Shown here: positions 1-12,300 of the stretch, in pieces
How positions within the stretch are numbered: the stretch's first letter is position 1
How the letters are laid out: each line of letters opens with the position of its first letter
Assembly (NCBI GenBank): GCA_013398175.1
Contig: VZRZ01004350.1
Location: forward strand, 1 to 64,000
Direction: 5' to 3'
DNA length: 64,000 nucleotides
DNA from: Climacteris rufus
Taxonomy: Eukaryota; Chordata; Aves; Passeriformes; Climacteridae
Notes under the pieces: generated by a model
What the model was told of the DNA's origin: nothing
Databases searched by the model: none
What the model saw: the letters and a program-made list of their open reading frames with translations, nothing else
Program-made: the position numbers and the translations under genes

Positions 1-890
1 AATAACCACTGCACAAAATAATGTGTAATAATACCTAGCCAGAAGATGTAACAATAAAAGATTTAATGTCTCCTAAGAGAAGTTCTAGCTCAGAAAATCT
101 GTACTCCAGTGAATGGAATAGTGGAGGAGTCTAGCCATATGAGACCAAGCATCTCTTCTCCTATAATGTGCAACCAAGTTTTCAAACTGATTTAGACATG
201 CAAATAGCTGGATATTTTGCTTAACACTTTTCTAGATGTGCGTACCCCTATCTGTGGGATCTTACTTAGTTCTGCTGGAAAATGACTTTTGGTTTTGTCA
301 GACTGGATTTTACTGACTTCAGAACTCCTTCTCCCAGGGTCAAAGCACTTTCTTTCTGTAAATGGTTCAATTGATAATATTTAGAAAAAAATCTGCAAAG
401 TAGGATTTTCAGAAACTGTTTATTTGTATAGCACTTTATGATCACAATTTTGCAAACAAACAAACAAAGAACAAAAACCAAACCAAACAAACAAACAAAA
501 GAACCCACAACAAAAAAAAGACAAGACTGAGTGGTTTTCATCTTGGTGCTGAGTGACTTAGAAAAGATGAAAACCATAATAAATGTCTTGTAGAGGCAGT
601 GAAAAGTCCTCCTTGAACCCATGGAGAGGATTGGGCTAAGTGGGAAACTTTGAGTGATTACAATTGAATTAAATTCTAATTGAATTAGGATTAAATAAAA
701 GCAAGACCACATAAAATGACGTTTCTCTTCTTGTTGCTTATTTTTGAATATGCTGGTTTATAACTTCCATTGTCTCAGGCTGGCAAACTAGATTGCAAGG
801 GCATAATGCGGAGGTATAGAGCCTTGGGAAGAGGATAGTAGCACTTTACATTAAATCCTGAATGCTGTGGAACTTTCTTACGGAACTGCA
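1..890. other. AT-rich non-coding stretch
   Basis: I see no exon-like open frame with splice signals and no recognisable protein here. The frames that are open are short and of low complexity. The one distinct element is an A-rich CAAA/CAAAC simple repeat at 453-518, listed separately. A CR1 tail follows directly. Confidence 0.6.
453..518. repeat. A-rich (CAAA)n-like simple repeat
   Basis: About 66 bases of imperfect CAAA, CAAAC and CCAAA units end in an A-run. The C and G interruptions make it an old, degenerate microsatellite. On the other strand it reads as a T-rich tract, which gives the low-complexity hydrophobic frame seen there. Confidence 0.7.
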
Positions 891-951
891 ATGTTTGGAC
901 TAGATGACCTTTAAATAGCTCTTCCAACCCAAAGCATTCAGTGATTCTATG
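891..951 (+). mobile_element. CR1 LINE, 3' end fragment
   Basis: The segment reads TTGGACTAGATGACCTTTAA, then a CTTCCAACCCAAAGCATTC block, then GTGATTCTATG. This matches the conserved 3' terminus of avian CR1 retrotransposons, including the terminal ATTCTATG unit. Only the last ~60 bases are recognisable; CR1 copies are normally 5'-truncated and lack target duplications. Substitutions within the TTCCAACCC block indicate an old copy. Plus strand is inferred from the position of the ATTCTATG end. Confidence 0.8.
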
Positions 952-3900
952 TTATTTTTTAGGTGAAGCTTCTTCATGCTTCCCCCCACTTAGTGTCTGA
1001 CAAACTGCTTCCCTCTTCCTTGTCTGGAGGATAGTGTCTCACAAACTCTGAGTTATACTTTTCCACAATAACTTTTCACCTCCCACAGGTTATTTTTATA
1101 TTAGTGTGAAAGAAAAATGTTTCTAAGTATCATTTTTCTTTGAAAGAGGAGTTTATCTCCAACATTTAGATTGGCAAAAGCATTTAAGGAATCATGTATT
1201 TCTTGTCAAGCTCAATTTTCATTTCTTTTAAGTGTATTCTTCTTGTTCCCCTGTTCTTCCACATATTTTAATACATAAATAACATTCCATTGTAATTCTT
1301 TTTGTCTGACTCTTCTGTTTACCTCCTGCTGCATGTAGAAATCTTAGAAAAAGCCTATGGAGTGGAATATGGTTTTATCTATATACCATATTTAGTACAA
1401 TAAACACTGGGAGTTGGGAAGAGATCAGCAACAAATAGAAGTTTTAAAAGAGAGAGAGCTAAACACGTCACTTAAACAGAACTTTTACTTTCCAGTAAAT
1501 GAAGAGGCTCTTTAAGTGCATTATTTTAGTTTATTGTGAGGAAAAGGCTTTAAAGATGAAGTCAGATAACTCTGCCTTCAAGCAAATAGCGTAGAATTGT
1601 TCACAAAATCATTAGCTGTTTTGAAGACAGCTGATGCTTTTCCAGGTTAAATTATTTAGGATCTTTGTGGGCAAAGTCTTAAGCACAGTATAAGAAACAC
1701 CTTACACTATAAAGTACATGTGACAAAGGAACAGGTTGTGAGAAGAGAAAATTGCCATGGCCATGATAAAGAGAGGTTTGGACAAGGAGATAAGATTTGC
1801 ATGCAAAATGTTTGTGTGTGGTATATTTTTGCAACATTTGTTGCTAATCAAAGCTTCTTTGATGAACAGCCCCTTTTAGCCTCACTTCATTATTTCACAG
1901 TGGTTTGCTCCTTAGGCAGTGCTGGCATTTTAACTTCTCTGTTTCTACAGAGTGTGTAGAACTTTAAGTTATGACAAAATCTGGAAGCAAATGTGCACCA
2001 AAGTGTTTCCTCAGCAACAGTGCGTATCCAGACTGCAGACAGCCAGAAAAAAAAAAAAAAACAAAACAAGCAACCAGAAACAACCAGTCCAACCCAACCT
2101 AATCTCCTACGCAAAGATAGATCAAGACCTTTAAAATGATGGCTTAAGTCTAAGGTGAGCTGAATTGCTTCCTGGATGTATCCACCTCACTCCATTTTTT
2201 CTAGGCAGCCTAAATGTAGAAAATAATGATTTGAGTGCTTCAGTATGTATAATCCAATTGGATGAGAACGGAGTTTTAAGTTTCTCAGAGGCAGAAGAAA
2301 TACTCAGAATCATTTCAGAAATGTTTTGTCTTCTACAAATAGCCAGGGACCAGCAGTCATCACAGCAATTTGCATCCTTGTTATTCAGAGGTTGCACGAC
2401 CAACTGATTACTACTACAGTATTTTTGTAGTGTGTTCTATGTTGCAAATTATGTTATCAGAAAGGTGCACATGGATTTTCTTCTCTTTCTTCTCATCTGT
2501 AATTCCTTTTGTTCTTTTCCTCAGTGTAACTGCTTGGAAGCTTGGAAACTGGGGAGAGATGACTGCCCAGTCATCTGTGAATCTTAGTAGGAAGTATTGA
2601 ATTGCTCCTTTTTCCCCACAGAAGCAGCCAGCATGAGAATCCTAGATGTCATAGACATCTCAGATTGCTGAGATAGAGCAAGGGGTATATGGTCACTGAA
2701 AATTGCTGCCTGGATGCCCTTGGCATACTTACATCCATGGTCTACTGACACACAGCACAAGTAATCTCCAAATACATGTAGAGCAGCAACAGGAAAAACA
2801 GCTACTGAAATAAATTCAAATGCAGTGCTACTAAAAAGCTGATTGCCCTATCCTGTATTATATCCATTTGTTCTTTCTTTGTTGTTTTATATCATTTGAG
2901 AAGAAAGTGACTTAGACTTTGCCATATGTGTGTTGTCGTAGGTAACCTTTGATAGTGAAAAACACATCAAATCATAACAAAGATTTTATGCTACTCAAAA
3001 GAGTTTAAAGATATATCATTTGCAAAACCAGTAATGGAAAATTTGAAACCTTCTTACACAAATACACAGAAAGCAGTTTTAACAATTTGGGGTCCTTTAA
3101 AAGAACAGTTCCTCTAAATCTGCTTGAATTCCGAATTTTTAACATTGCAAAAAATATGCATATTGCATAACTGATAGATCTGATCAAGCTTTTGAAGCTT
3201 TTAGGATCACAAAAGGGAACAGACTGCATTTTATCCCAATGTAGAAGATTTTCTGTGGGCTGTGCATTAAATGCATTTCTTTTTCTCTAATAGAAAAACA
3301 AAGGTAAAAAAAATCCAGAAACCTTAACAAGTAAAGACAAAGTGTCCGGAAAATACACTGGCAACTAGCATTGGTATGCATGATTTTATAGAGGCCGCTG
3401 GATGGAAAGCATAGAAAGTTTCTATGAATTGGATGAAGAAATTTGAGCTAGGATCCCTGAAAATTAAATACCATGGCCATTTAAACCCAAAATAGAGTGA
3501 GAGGCAGACTAAGCTGCAATAGTTTCCTTGAGCTCTTTCTTACTGTTATATGGCTTAATACCCTCCAGAATGTTTTTCAGGATATATCCACATGAGAGCA
3601 AGAGAAATAACAGTCAATTGGAAAAGTGGCAAAATAAGATGCATAAGACAGAAAATTGCACTTAAATGTTCCTCAGAAAATGATTTTTAATATCAAAAGA
3701 CATTTTCAATCTATATTTTAATTTGTTTTCCTTCTATATCTAGGGCAACAGGGATGAGGGTTTTAAGACTTGCACATCTGTTTTAAAAATCAACCAAATA
3801 TTGTTTGGAAGAAAATTCTCTCAGGTACAGAGGGTCATCACAAGGTCTTTTATGCCAACATCTACTCTTCTTGTGTTTTAAGTGGTGCAGGAAAAGATGG

Positions 3901-6900
3901 GTAGGAAGAAGAATTTAATTCTGGAAAACAATAGCAAAGCAGTTCCTAAGACTTTTGAAACACATTGGTTCCTTGTTTCTGAATATAGGTGGCTTGCATA
4001 TTTTTCCAAATAAATTATTAGAGTGACAGCAGTGGCGCTTTGCCCAATAACACTGTGCTCAATATCAACCAAGGACTTCACCTACAACATTTTAGGATTT
4101 CTATTCACACTTAGTTGTGATTTTTTTTCCTGTGCTGTTCCTAATGAGATGCAATGGCAACAATTAATTAATCTTTAAATTAAGGGACAATAAGTGGTTC
4201 CATATATCAGCATTTTGTGGGACAAGAGGCATCAGGTATAATTAAAAGAAGGGACAGTGTACAGGTGGGAACTTTAATTACAGATGAAATTCCCTCTCAA
4301 AATAAATTCCATTATAAGCTCTTTAGCAACACTATCTTACTCGATTACTGGGACTCAGGTTTTGTCACATACCCACCATAAGCAAATGTGTCCTGCATTT
4401 AGATAGAGCAAGGTGCTGGCACACAGCCACAGGATTAAAATGCCTCAAGGTGTATCAGTTGTCAGCATGGCGACCAAGTGCAAGGGATCACTTACTGCCC
4501 TGACAAAACAGCATCTCTCCTTCACAGTGTTGTGTAGGTGGGGGACATTCTGCAAAACAACATCAGCACTTCTGACGGGCTCTCACAGGCAAGGATGGAG
4601 TATCACACAGTACCACCAACTCAGAGCAGACTGCAGACTTTCTAATTTGTATCACCATTTTGGGCTGTATACACCTTTTTTTCAGTGCTTTGTGTCATTT
4701 CTTCAGACACCTTCATTTCCTCTTTTTGAAGTAGGGTACTGTTTCTTGATACTCTGTTTTCGATTCCTTCCCTTTTCAAGAAAAGGTGGGAGTGATAATC
4801 CCATACTCTATAATGCAATTCCATTCAAAAGCAGCAATGGCTTAGACACCCAGCAAAATGAATTGTTTCTTTTCTACTCCAAAAATTACAGTCAGTACCA
4901 AAACCTGAGGAGCGGGGGCAGGGGGTTATCCCATTCCCTGGCAGGCAGGTCACTCTTGGGAAAACTCTTTCAGCTTCTTTTGTAGGTGATCAATACAATT
5001 TGCTCTGTCCACTCAGAAACTTTTCAATTAAGTGCAAAAAATAAGTTGGCAAAGCTGTAATTTCTGGTTTTGTGTTTAAATTTCCTTTTGTTTATTCACG
5101 TTAGTGCAATATATATATTGTCTGGAAAACCAGCAAAAGGTCCCCTCACCATTTAAAATTCCAAGGATATCTCTTACAAGAGTCTGTCTATAGAATGATA
5201 GGCAGTATATGCTGAATTTTCTGCCATGTCAGAAAGCAGAGGTGGACCCTTAAAGGCCGTAATTAATGTTCATTACAATTAATGGAATTTTTATGTATAT
5301 TCCAAACAAAAGATCTGAGAATCTCCAATGTAGTATCAGTGCATAAGAAATTTGACTTTAAAAACTAGGCAAGCCTCAAGCATATGGCTTTCCACATGAT
5401 TTTTTTTTTGATTCTTTCTTTATCTTCTTCAAACTGCAAAATTGGCGTATGGGTGATAGCTAACATTTGCACCAAACTTTTGATACAAATAAGACTTGAG
5501 AATGTAGTTAAGCTGGAAAAGAAAGACTGCTTTGAGATCTGAAAAGTGACCCAAAAAACCCAACAAACACAAAGTAATGATAAATGGAATGCACTGATTT
5601 GGAGAAAGTCTAGCAAAGCGCAAGCAGGATTGATGGTTGCTGGAAGCGATTTATAATTTTTGTTAAGTCATTAGTAGTCAGGTCTATTAGTGAAATTCAA
5701 ATACTGGAAGAAGTTTAAACACCTCAGAGGCCAAGGAGAAATATGTGAAAAACACTGTGTTCTGTAACTGTATAAAGAAACAAACAAACAAAAAAATTAA
5801 ATTTGGCATAATGTATAATAATATTTGGCAGACATAATGCAGGAATGTTCATTTGATGAAGGAGACAAACCTGTGAAGTAATAATGGTGTAAGAAACTCA
5901 TGGGGTTAACTGTGGACAGCAAAGTATCCATCAATTTGCAATGTGTAACAGCTGCCAGAAAAAGGGCAGTGCAATTTTAGGCTGCATGCACAAAGACGTC
6001 ATATGGTGGAGGAGGCAAGTAACAGTACCTCTACAGCTCCTATGTCATCCCAGTTAGATTTCTGCGTGGTGGTGGAGTGTTTTTGACTGCACATTATCAA
6101 AAAAAGATACTATGAATCTGGACAGAGCTTTAAAGAACAGCAGTAGAAGTGGTGAGTGATTGGAGGGATGGGCATCCTTGGGAAGAGAAGCTTATTTAAA
6201 CAGATGTCACTGTCCTGAAAACCACTTAGTTTCAAATAAAGAATTAAAGTAGCTTAAAGTATTCTTACTCTTTCGCTTGACTCACCCTGCCAATTAGATT
6301 TTTTAAAATTTCATTCATTTGTGGGGGCGGGGGGGATTGGTAGAATTTATATATAATATTAATAAGAACACAAAGCAAAAGGACATTCAGGCAAAAATTT
6401 TCTGTTAAGTTGACTGTGTCTTCTAGTGCATAAAGTTCAAATAAATAATAAACAAAAAGGAAATTGAGCTACAAATATTTGTTCTTCAACAAGAAGAATT
6501 AAAACCAAATCATGTAATTGCAAGGAAACCTAATTAAGAGTAATAATGTGAAACTGAGGGAAGGAAATTATATTTGAATACCAGAACCCAATTCTCACTG
6601 CACAATTTTTTAATATAAAAAAATAAGTGCTCCAGTCTCAGAATCTGAAAAAGATGAACTGAATAAATTACACAAAATATGCTGCTAGGATCAGTCCTGT
6701 AGTCTCAGCAAAGACAGTAGGTCTTGAAACATCTCTGAGTTTGCCTACAATTATTAATCTCAGATGCTGCGTGTAATTTGTCAACTTTTACAGTGGATCT
6801 TCTCAGAGACCAGACTTCCTTCTCTTCCTATCTCACCCACACATGCATGTTGTATCCACATTTAACATCTACAGCGAAGTTTTTCAAGGAACATAGCAAA

Positions 6901-6934
6901 TGTAAATGTATGTTATCCATTAACTGTAATGAGG
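952..6934. other. Unique AT-rich non-coding stretch
   Basis: Nothing with coding character was found. The longest frame is a 190-codon run at 4413-4985 (+). It lacks flanking splice sites and any family resemblance, and is treated as chance. An X-box half-like motif (GATGCAATGGCAAC, 4148-4161) sits next to AATTAATTAAT. A G-rich run lies near 6321-6338. No mobile element was recognised until the LTR at 6935. Confidence 0.5.
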
Positions 6935-7275
6935 TGTTGCCTAAAAAAGCTAGCCGAAAAACTGAGGCCAGTCAGGAGTAAGGGAATAAAAGGTGGGTAT
7001 TTATTCAAAAGGCCTTCAAAGGTACATTTAGGGCAGACAGAGCCCCCCAGGGGCATCACCCAAAATGGATGATGGGTCGTGAGTTCTCCACACCTTTATA
7101 GGTTTGGTCCATTTGCATATCAGCATAAATTCACCAATTAAAACTTTGCAATTTCCCCCTAGCTCCCTTAGCTCACCCTCCCCCCCCAACCCCTTTAGAA
7201 GCTTGGGCCTGGGCAGTCTAAGTGTCCTTGAAGGGTAAGTCCAGAGAGGCACTGTTATGTCTGTAGAGAACAACA
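6935..7275 (-). mobile_element. Solo LTR of an endogenous retrovirus (minus strand)
   Basis: The 341-base segment begins TGTTGCC and ends GAACAACA, so the ends are the TG...CA inverted repeat TGTTG/CAACA of retroviral LTRs. Read on the minus strand it has LTR order: an upstream region with an ATTTGCAT-like motif (ATATGCAAAT on the minus strand), a TATA box CCTATAAAGG, then the poly(A) signal GAATAAATA about 100 bases further, then the end. No gag, pol or env sequence adjoins it, so it is a solo LTR left by recombination. I do not see a clear target-site duplication: left flank ends TGAGG, right flank starts GCTAA. The ends may therefore have changed or my boundary may be off by a few bases. 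The family differs from the four related LTRs at 19.7, 44.4, 48.8 and 53.0 kb. Confidence 0.75.
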
Positions 7276-9193
7276 GCTAACAGGCTATAAAGCATACACG
7301 CCAGGCAATACAGAATTTGAAAAATATAAGTGTTAAAACCTAAGGCAACAGAGGTGCATATATTTAAATTCTTATTTGGCTTGGGATAAAGAGACATCTA
7401 TCAATTTTTTTCCCTAAGCATGAATATGAGGAAATTGAAAACCTCTAGTTTATCAAAAGTATAAGCTCCAAAAGAAGAAGTGGTCAGTAGAACTTACTAG
7501 TGTGCTATTAACAATCTCTTTTGCTTTTTCAGTACTTTTGCTTTATTTTATTTTATTTTATTTATTATTTAATTTTTAAATTTATTTTTATTTTATTTTA
7601 TTTTCAGAAAAATAACCAAGATTGAAGAGGGACTGCTCTGTGGGTCATAGTTGTCTTAGACATTAAAGAAAAGCTTTAGAACCTGTGAAAAGTTCTCCAA
7701 ACTGGAAACATATTTTCATTGAGGAAATACAATATACACATTTGCCTGTACATATTACGAGATGAGCAGAGCCAGGTCAAATGTTGAAGGAGTTGTGCTC
7801 CTTGACACAAGAGTTTTGAGGAGCAGCATGACTGAAACTGATGCCATCAGTCACCAGTGTCTTGGCATTATGCCAGCAGTCTTCCATGTTGTTCCCCAAA
7901 TCCACATTAACAATTCAAAGCAGTAAACAATCAATCATTCATGTCCTTTCTGCAACTTCCTGTTCCATTATCCACCTGTTTAACCACAACATTTCAGGAG
8001 TCCCTCCCTTTCTCTCCATTGTTTTGTTCTCTACCGAAAGTGTCAGTGCTGAGCAAATGTATAAGGTAGCTGGCCAAACTAGAGGCTCAGAAAAGCTGCA
8101 GTCCTAGCAATTCTTTTACTTATGGATATAAATTTGGGGTAACTTCAATGAAGAACAAGAATTTGTTATAGCCATTATTCAGATTTTAAATGTATTTGTT
8201 TCTCAAAATTTATGCATAATTATTTTTTAAGATGGATAGTGACTGTTGCTAAGCTTTAGGAAAAAAAGATAGGGAAAAATAAAAACAGATATTTAACTAT
8301 TTCCTTTGCAAACAATTCTAAAAGTTCCCATTAAAATTACATTGCTCCCTAAAGAGTTATTGCCTCAGATTTAGAAAGTTAGTCTTTAAAACTCTAAAAA
8401 TGGGGGTTTGTTTCTGTTTCAGAGGTAAATCTCAATGCTTCCTCTACTAATCAATGCCTTCTGATATCTCAATACCATAGGAGGTAACAGTGTGAAGAAA
8501 TTATTTATTCTCTGTCTTCATATATACACACTTCAAACTGCATAAAATAGCAAATGCACACAATAGTTTGTGTGTATTTATACTTATACATATCTATTAA
8601 AAACATGCACATAACATCTTACTTTTGTTGAGGTATCTCCTGCCTATGGTAGAGGTTCAGTAAAAATAAAGTAATATTTAATCTGCATTGACCACTTCTT
8701 TGATGCCAAGTAAATAAATGTTCTTACACTATTTGAATCATTAAAATGATTTTTTTAGATAACTATCTACGAGTATGATGAAGCACTTCCTGTGAGCTGC
8801 TTGTTTTGCACAGCTCAGGTAAAAGGAGTTGGCAGCATGGTGTCAAGAATAAACTTTAAAAGGACTCTCTAAAAGTAATGTTTGGAAGGTATTCATTTGA
8901 CCTTCAGTGACAGAGCTTATGCCTTGCAAATTGATTAATACAGATACAATATCAAATCATTTTTCATACAATTTTTTAATGTTTGTTAAATGCTGGAGCA
9001 GTATGTAAACAGAGTATTTGGCATTTTTATTAGGCTGCGGAACTCAGTCATTTCCTTTGCAACAACATCTCATAAACTATTTTGACAGTCTAATAAACTA
9101 TAAAAAGCTGTGGTAAAAACTGACTCTGAATGTTATAACCGTACAAAATGGAAAGAGCAAGAGAAAACATCTATCACTGAGATTATTATCACT
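7276..9193. other. AT-rich non-coding stretch with T-rich microsatellite
   Basis: No coding signal was seen. A TTTTA-type simple repeat occupies 7542-7604. The remaining sequence is unique and AT-rich, leading into the X-box cluster. Confidence 0.5.
7542..7604. repeat. (TTTTA)n-like microsatellite
   Basis: Imperfect tandem TTTTA units with TTTATT and TTTAAA interruptions span about 63 bases. It is a degenerate pentanucleotide repeat, not linked to any mobile element I can see. Confidence 0.75.
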
Positions 9194-9328
9194 GTTGCCA
9201 TGGCAACCTGGTTGCAATGGCAATATCTCCATGGTTCTGCTGTTTGTTATCATCTTTCTTGATTTTACATCATTGAAATTGTAGTAATTACACTCTGCCT
9301 GATGAAAAATGCATGCTGTCATGGCAAC
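9194..9328. promoter_or_regulatory. Cluster of three RFX (X-box) motifs, candidate enhancer
   Basis: GTTGCCATGGCAAC at 9194-9207 is a perfect 14-base palindrome. It equals the optimal two-half-site X-box bound by RFX-family transcription factors, which are regulators of ciliary and neuronal genes. Three bases later GTTGCAATGGCAAT (9211-9224) is a second near-perfect X-box. A third, GCTGTCATGGCAAC, lies at 9315-9328. Three such sites in 135 bases is far above chance expectation for a 14-base motif. The surrounding 9020-9400 is unique sequence with no repeat signature, so the cluster is not carried by a mobile element I recognise. The motif is seen directly; enhancer function is inference. No promoter, CpG island or adjacent exon was seen, so a distal element fits better than a promoter. 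Confidence 0.5.
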
Positions 9329-12300
9329 TAAGTCAAATATTCTTAATCATTTCACCTCTTCAATCTAAAATGTAATTGTTTGTCAGTAAAATAGGTTATA
9401 CGGAAGGCTTCTATGGACTTATGATTGCCTTAAGTGTTTTGCAAAAATTGTGCTTTTAGGCTCAAGACCTTAAGCTAAACTAATGGTCTACGATGGTAAA
9501 CAATCACTCATTAGAGAAAGTAATCAGTTCTTATTAATTGTAGAGTAACTGTTCTAATGTAATAGAATAACGAAATATAAAACCTATTACTTGAAACCAA
9601 ATGTACTGGAGAACATTGACAATATTGCTAGAATCTTGAAGCAAATTGTATGTGATTCAGATTCTATATTCATTTACTTTGAGCCTGCTTGCCACTTGTG
9701 TCTCATGAGGATCCACCTAAAACTTAAAACACTTTTATTTTGTAATACATGTTGACTGCTCCCTCACCTCCACAAATATTTTTTCTGTAAATACAAGGCT
9801 GAAGATTTAAAACACTGAAGACAATCTAAGGGGAAATAGTAATAAACACATCAAAATTTTGTGCATTATATTAAAATTCACAGCTCTTGCTTTCCCCTCT
9901 GGTCATGTACTATGCATCTTTTCAAGCTTACTCTAAACCAAATTTTCAAAGGAACCTCTGTCCAACCTGATAATTGAGTTAGTCATGTTGGTTCTGCAAT
10001 GCACTACAAACGTTATTTTCCAAGGTACCAATTGCAGTTACCAATGATCAAATTCATAAGTTTTTGTGCCTTCATCTCACAGAAAGCCTTTTGCTCTTCT
10101 GGCTATAATTTAAGCTGCAGTTAATTGTTACTTCACTAAACCAATGTGATTAATTGCAGGGTCAGACTTGCTGAGAATTTTTTTTTTATTGGACCTGTTT
10201 GCCTGTTCCTGAGTACATCTATTGATGCTTACATATCACCTGGTTTTGTGCATGAGCTCTGTTTTGTGGTTTTTTCAAGTCTTTTACTACTGTTCATGCA
10301 TGAGCAGATGGTTCTAGTTAAGTTGAGGCACAGCATCAAAGTTTCTGCTTCAAGCACAATTGCTTGTCCTATTGATATTTTGTATAGATTGAGATTTTTT
10401 GCCATCTGGGGAACAAGGAAGAACACTTCCTCAACATTCTGAATCAATGAGGGATTTGTTTTGGTTTTTTTTTGTGCTGGGAATAATAGTGTGCACCCAG
10501 GCGCCCAGCCCTGAATTATTTCTTCTTCAGCAAGTTCTTCATTTAAATACTTCACAAATATTAATGAACTCTTCAGAACACTTCTGTGAGAGGAGGAATC
10601 ATTGCTAATACATAACCAAGACATAGGGAAATAAGGACCCTTATTCATGGCCACACAAGAGGCTGTATGATACTCTGCAATCAAACCCAGACTTTCATTG
10701 GCATCTTACCTAAAAGATCACTCTTGTTTGAAGGCCAAACCATGAACTGTTCACCCAAATGATATTCTCATTGGAGTGACTGGGACCTTCTCCCTTGTGT
10801 GATTCCTCTTGTTACTCCATAGTGACTCTGTTATGGGTGGAATTAAGAGAATTTTAGGGAAACTGTGATAAAATGACATGCCTACTGGGAATGTGCTGAG
10901 CCGCTGGCAATTGTTGCCCACCAGGGAGTAGTATTTCTCCTAGAAAGTTACTCAAAGCTGAGTAGAAAATTTATCCTTCTGTGAGACATATCCTGCTACT
11001 TTTAATTTAGTTGCTCCTTTCTCTAGAAGAAATTAAAAGCTACATATGTCCAATTTCCCCAAGAGGGAATCATGCTGTCAAGCCCCATTACCACAGGGAA
11101 AAGAAACCAAATTAAAAAAACAATTGAAAACTAGCCACTAAACAAAAGAGAAATTTGCCCACTATACAAATAACTGTAGCAATTTGAAATTGTCCACCAA
11201 ATGCAAATATCAAGCTTTAAAAAACAAAAATCACAGGCTACTCAGTCAGTGAAACAGTAAAAATGGGTCAGATCCCAAAGAGCTAAAACATGACTCAGCA
11301 TTCACCCAGCATCAAATTTCTGCCCCTATTGAACTTACTGTCTTATGGGTCATAGGGACAAAGCAAGAGGGAAAAATACATAATGATCTCCAAATGAAAT
11401 ATCCTTTTATTTTTTACTCTTGACTATCCTAAGGTTTCCATCCTACACTTGGATAAGGTGCTGTCATTTGTCCCGTATTAATTTCCACATTAACTTTCTC
11501 AGTGGAACCTCTTCAGGTTTATTGCCAATGGTAAGGTCCATTAAGTTACGGATGTTGCTCTTCTATTCTCAGGAACTCTAGGACCTTCCCATTCCTTACT
11601 GTCATCTGGGGTTTTCAAGTGCTTTTAGATGGGCATCTTTCCATTGACTATAATGGATTTTGCATCAGGCCATAAACTCCTGACTTTGTTCTAAATTTTC
11701 TTTAACTAAATGCTCACTCAAGGTTCACCTTAGACACTGATGACTCTGACTGGTGTCCTGTGATGCCTTTCAACTTCTTAGCTCAGTAACTATGCCACTG
11801 ACACCACCAGTGTGAATCTGCCACATCTTTCATTAGTGGTCCAGCATGTAGTTTCTCCACCTACATGGCAGCTTGGTTGCAGTCTCCCACTCTGAAAACT
11901 GCCTGTGAGGTCCTGCAGGCCCAAGAACTGCTTCCTGCAACTTGAGATCAGTTTTGGCCTCAAGAACTGGAAACCCCAGCATAAGGGATGTAAATGTGAT
12001 GATTTAAGCTATGAATTAACAGTAGCCTGAAAAACAAAATAAGAGGGGCATTTCTTAAGCCTCTGTTCAGCTTTGTCTGAGCCACTGATGGAGTAGAAAG
12101 CCTAACTTCCACTGCTAAATAATGCAATAATTTCCAGGTGAACATGAAATCACTGATAGTAGAAATTTAACCAGAATGAATAAAATCGGTTAATGGATTA
12201 ATTAATACTTCATATCCGGCTTCTTTTCTTCCTCTACTGTTATGTATAATTTACTCTAAAGAACTTGCCATGACTGTTTACAGAAAAGAAGATGTGGTCT

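Noticed and set aside
4413..4985. Longest open frame in the window (190 codons, plus strand)
   Set aside because: No domain or family is recognisable and no strong flanking splice signals are seen. A single run of this length is plausible by chance over six frames in 64 kb.
6930..7280. Target duplication around the LTR at 6935-7275
   Set aside because: Left flank TGAGG and right flank GCTAA do not match, so none is claimed.
10229..10684. 151-codon minus-strand frame
   Set aside because: No family match by eye and overlapped by open frames on the other strand; the donor-like site lies on the wrong side for this frame.
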